Origin: Saccharopolyspora gregorii
GTDB taxonomy: Bacteria > Actinomycetota > Actinomycetes > Mycobacteriales > Pseudonocardiaceae
Direction of reading: 5' to 3'
Length of the DNA stretch: 64,000 bases
NCBI RefSeq assembly: GCF_024734405.1
Contig: NZ_CP059556.1
Location: forward strand, 3,224,001-3,288,000
The translations under genes and the position numbers were made by a program. Of the stretch, positions 63,580-64,000 are shown piece after piece (the stretch's first letter is position 1; every line of letters begins with the position of its first letter). The notes below the pieces were generated by a model, which worked only from the letters and a program-made list of their open reading frames with translations, was not told the origin of the DNA and did no database searches.

Positions 63580-64000
63580 TCAGTCCGGGGCGAGGACGTC
63601 GGCGAGGACGGTGCCGGGTTCGGGCAGGCGCGCCGGGGCGGGGCTGTCGTGGACGACGAGGAGGTCGCCGCCGGGCAGCACGGTGATGCCCTCGGCGTGG
63701 TCGCGGCCTTCGCCGTGCGGCAGGTCGGCCACCCGGACCAGTTCGTCGCGGCGCACGACCTCCGGCAGGTCGGCGCGGGCGGCGCCGGGCCAGCGGTACA
63801 GCCGCACCGGGCCGGACAGCGCCATCGACGGCCCGGCGAGCACCAGCAGGTCGTCGCCGTGCGGGCACAGGTCGCGGACGCCGAGGCCGTCGAGGTCCAG
63901 GAAGTGCTTGGCGTAGCGCCGGTGCCCGTCGACCTTGCGCAGCACCAGCTCGCCGTCCTCCTCGCGGGGCGCCAGCCGCAGCACCACCGCCCAGCCGCGC
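63580..64000 (-). CDS. DUF3616-like protein, 3' part only
   Basis: The C-terminal 139 residues or so of a protein whose 5' end lies outside the window. Blocks: KHFLDLDGLGVRDLCPHGDD, DLPHGEGRDHAEGITVLPGG and LLVVHDSPAPARL fit DUF3616, a predicted beta-propeller-like family of unknown role. An internal ATG/GTG is not a likely real start, because the frame stays open to the edge. Confidence 0.75.
   Translation of the reverse strand, partial: RGWAVVLRLAPREEDGELVLRKVDGHRRYAKHFLDLDGLGVRDLCPHGDDLLVLAGPSMALSGPVRLYRWPGAARADLPEVVRRDELVRVADLPHGEGRDHAEGITVLPGGDLLVVHDSPAPARLPEPGTVLADVLAPD

Overview
The window is 64 kb of very GC-rich actinobacterial chromosome: GTG and TTG starts, GTGA/ATGA gene overlaps, several probably leaderless promoters, an F420-type PPOX protein, a DUF5313-like protein, DevS/DevR and a bacterial Ku/LigD pair. 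The gene content fits the Pseudonocardiales (Saccharopolyspora-like), but this is an inference from protein style, not a database match. No insertion sequence, phage, CRISPR array or rRNA was seen. The only RNA gene found is a selenocysteine tRNA.

Left part (1-24.9 kb). A selenocysteine formate dehydrogenase (fdhA with in-frame UGA and a SECIS-like hairpin, plus the start of fdhB) is followed by the whole selenocysteine decoding set: selD, selC (tRNA-Sec), selA and selB. It is interleaved with a TetR/MFS efflux pair, a TetR/acyl-CoA-dehydrogenase-like pair and a DUF5313-like membrane protein. Then come Ku and a stand-alone LigD polymerase (NHEJ), a ClpC-type unfoldase with a SigR-like promoter, a PPOX protein, a hypothetical gene, a membrane-anchored sulfite-oxidase-like molybdoenzyme, a fasciclin lipoprotein, and a carotenoid operon (crtB, crtT-like, crtU-like) for aromatic carotenoid modification.

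Middle part (24.9-44.1 kb). A genomic scar holds remnants of a short-chain dehydrogenase and a MmyB-like regulator. A Rieske protein, stress-type small proteins, a subtilisin-like protease, a universal stress protein, a sugar-nucleotide-epimerase-like protein and a frameshifted threonine-synthase-like gene follow. A seven-gene minus-strand operon then looks like a complete sulfuryl-transfer unit: APS kinase fused to a degenerate ATP-sulfurylase domain, TauE-type transporter, CysQ, CysD, CysN, a PAPS-type sulfotransferase and a Tat-exported arylsulfotransferase. A GH78 rhamnosidase and an MFS exporter end this part.

Right part (44.1-64 kb). A hydroxyarylic acid decarboxylase operon (vdcB, vdcC, vdcD and one extra small gene) sits beside a divergent MarR gene with a palindromic operator. 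A DevS/DevR pair follows, then a dimethylsulfone-type sulfur scavenging pair (sfnG plus an SfnC/DszC-like flavoprotein) preceded by a 25-residue leader peptide and a strong hairpin. A NUDIX protein, the full protocatechuate (beta-ketoadipate) operon pcaIJFHGBDC with pcaR, a MarR/LLM-flavoprotein pair and a truncated DUF3616 gene complete the window. Aromatic acid catabolism and sulfur handling are the recurring themes.
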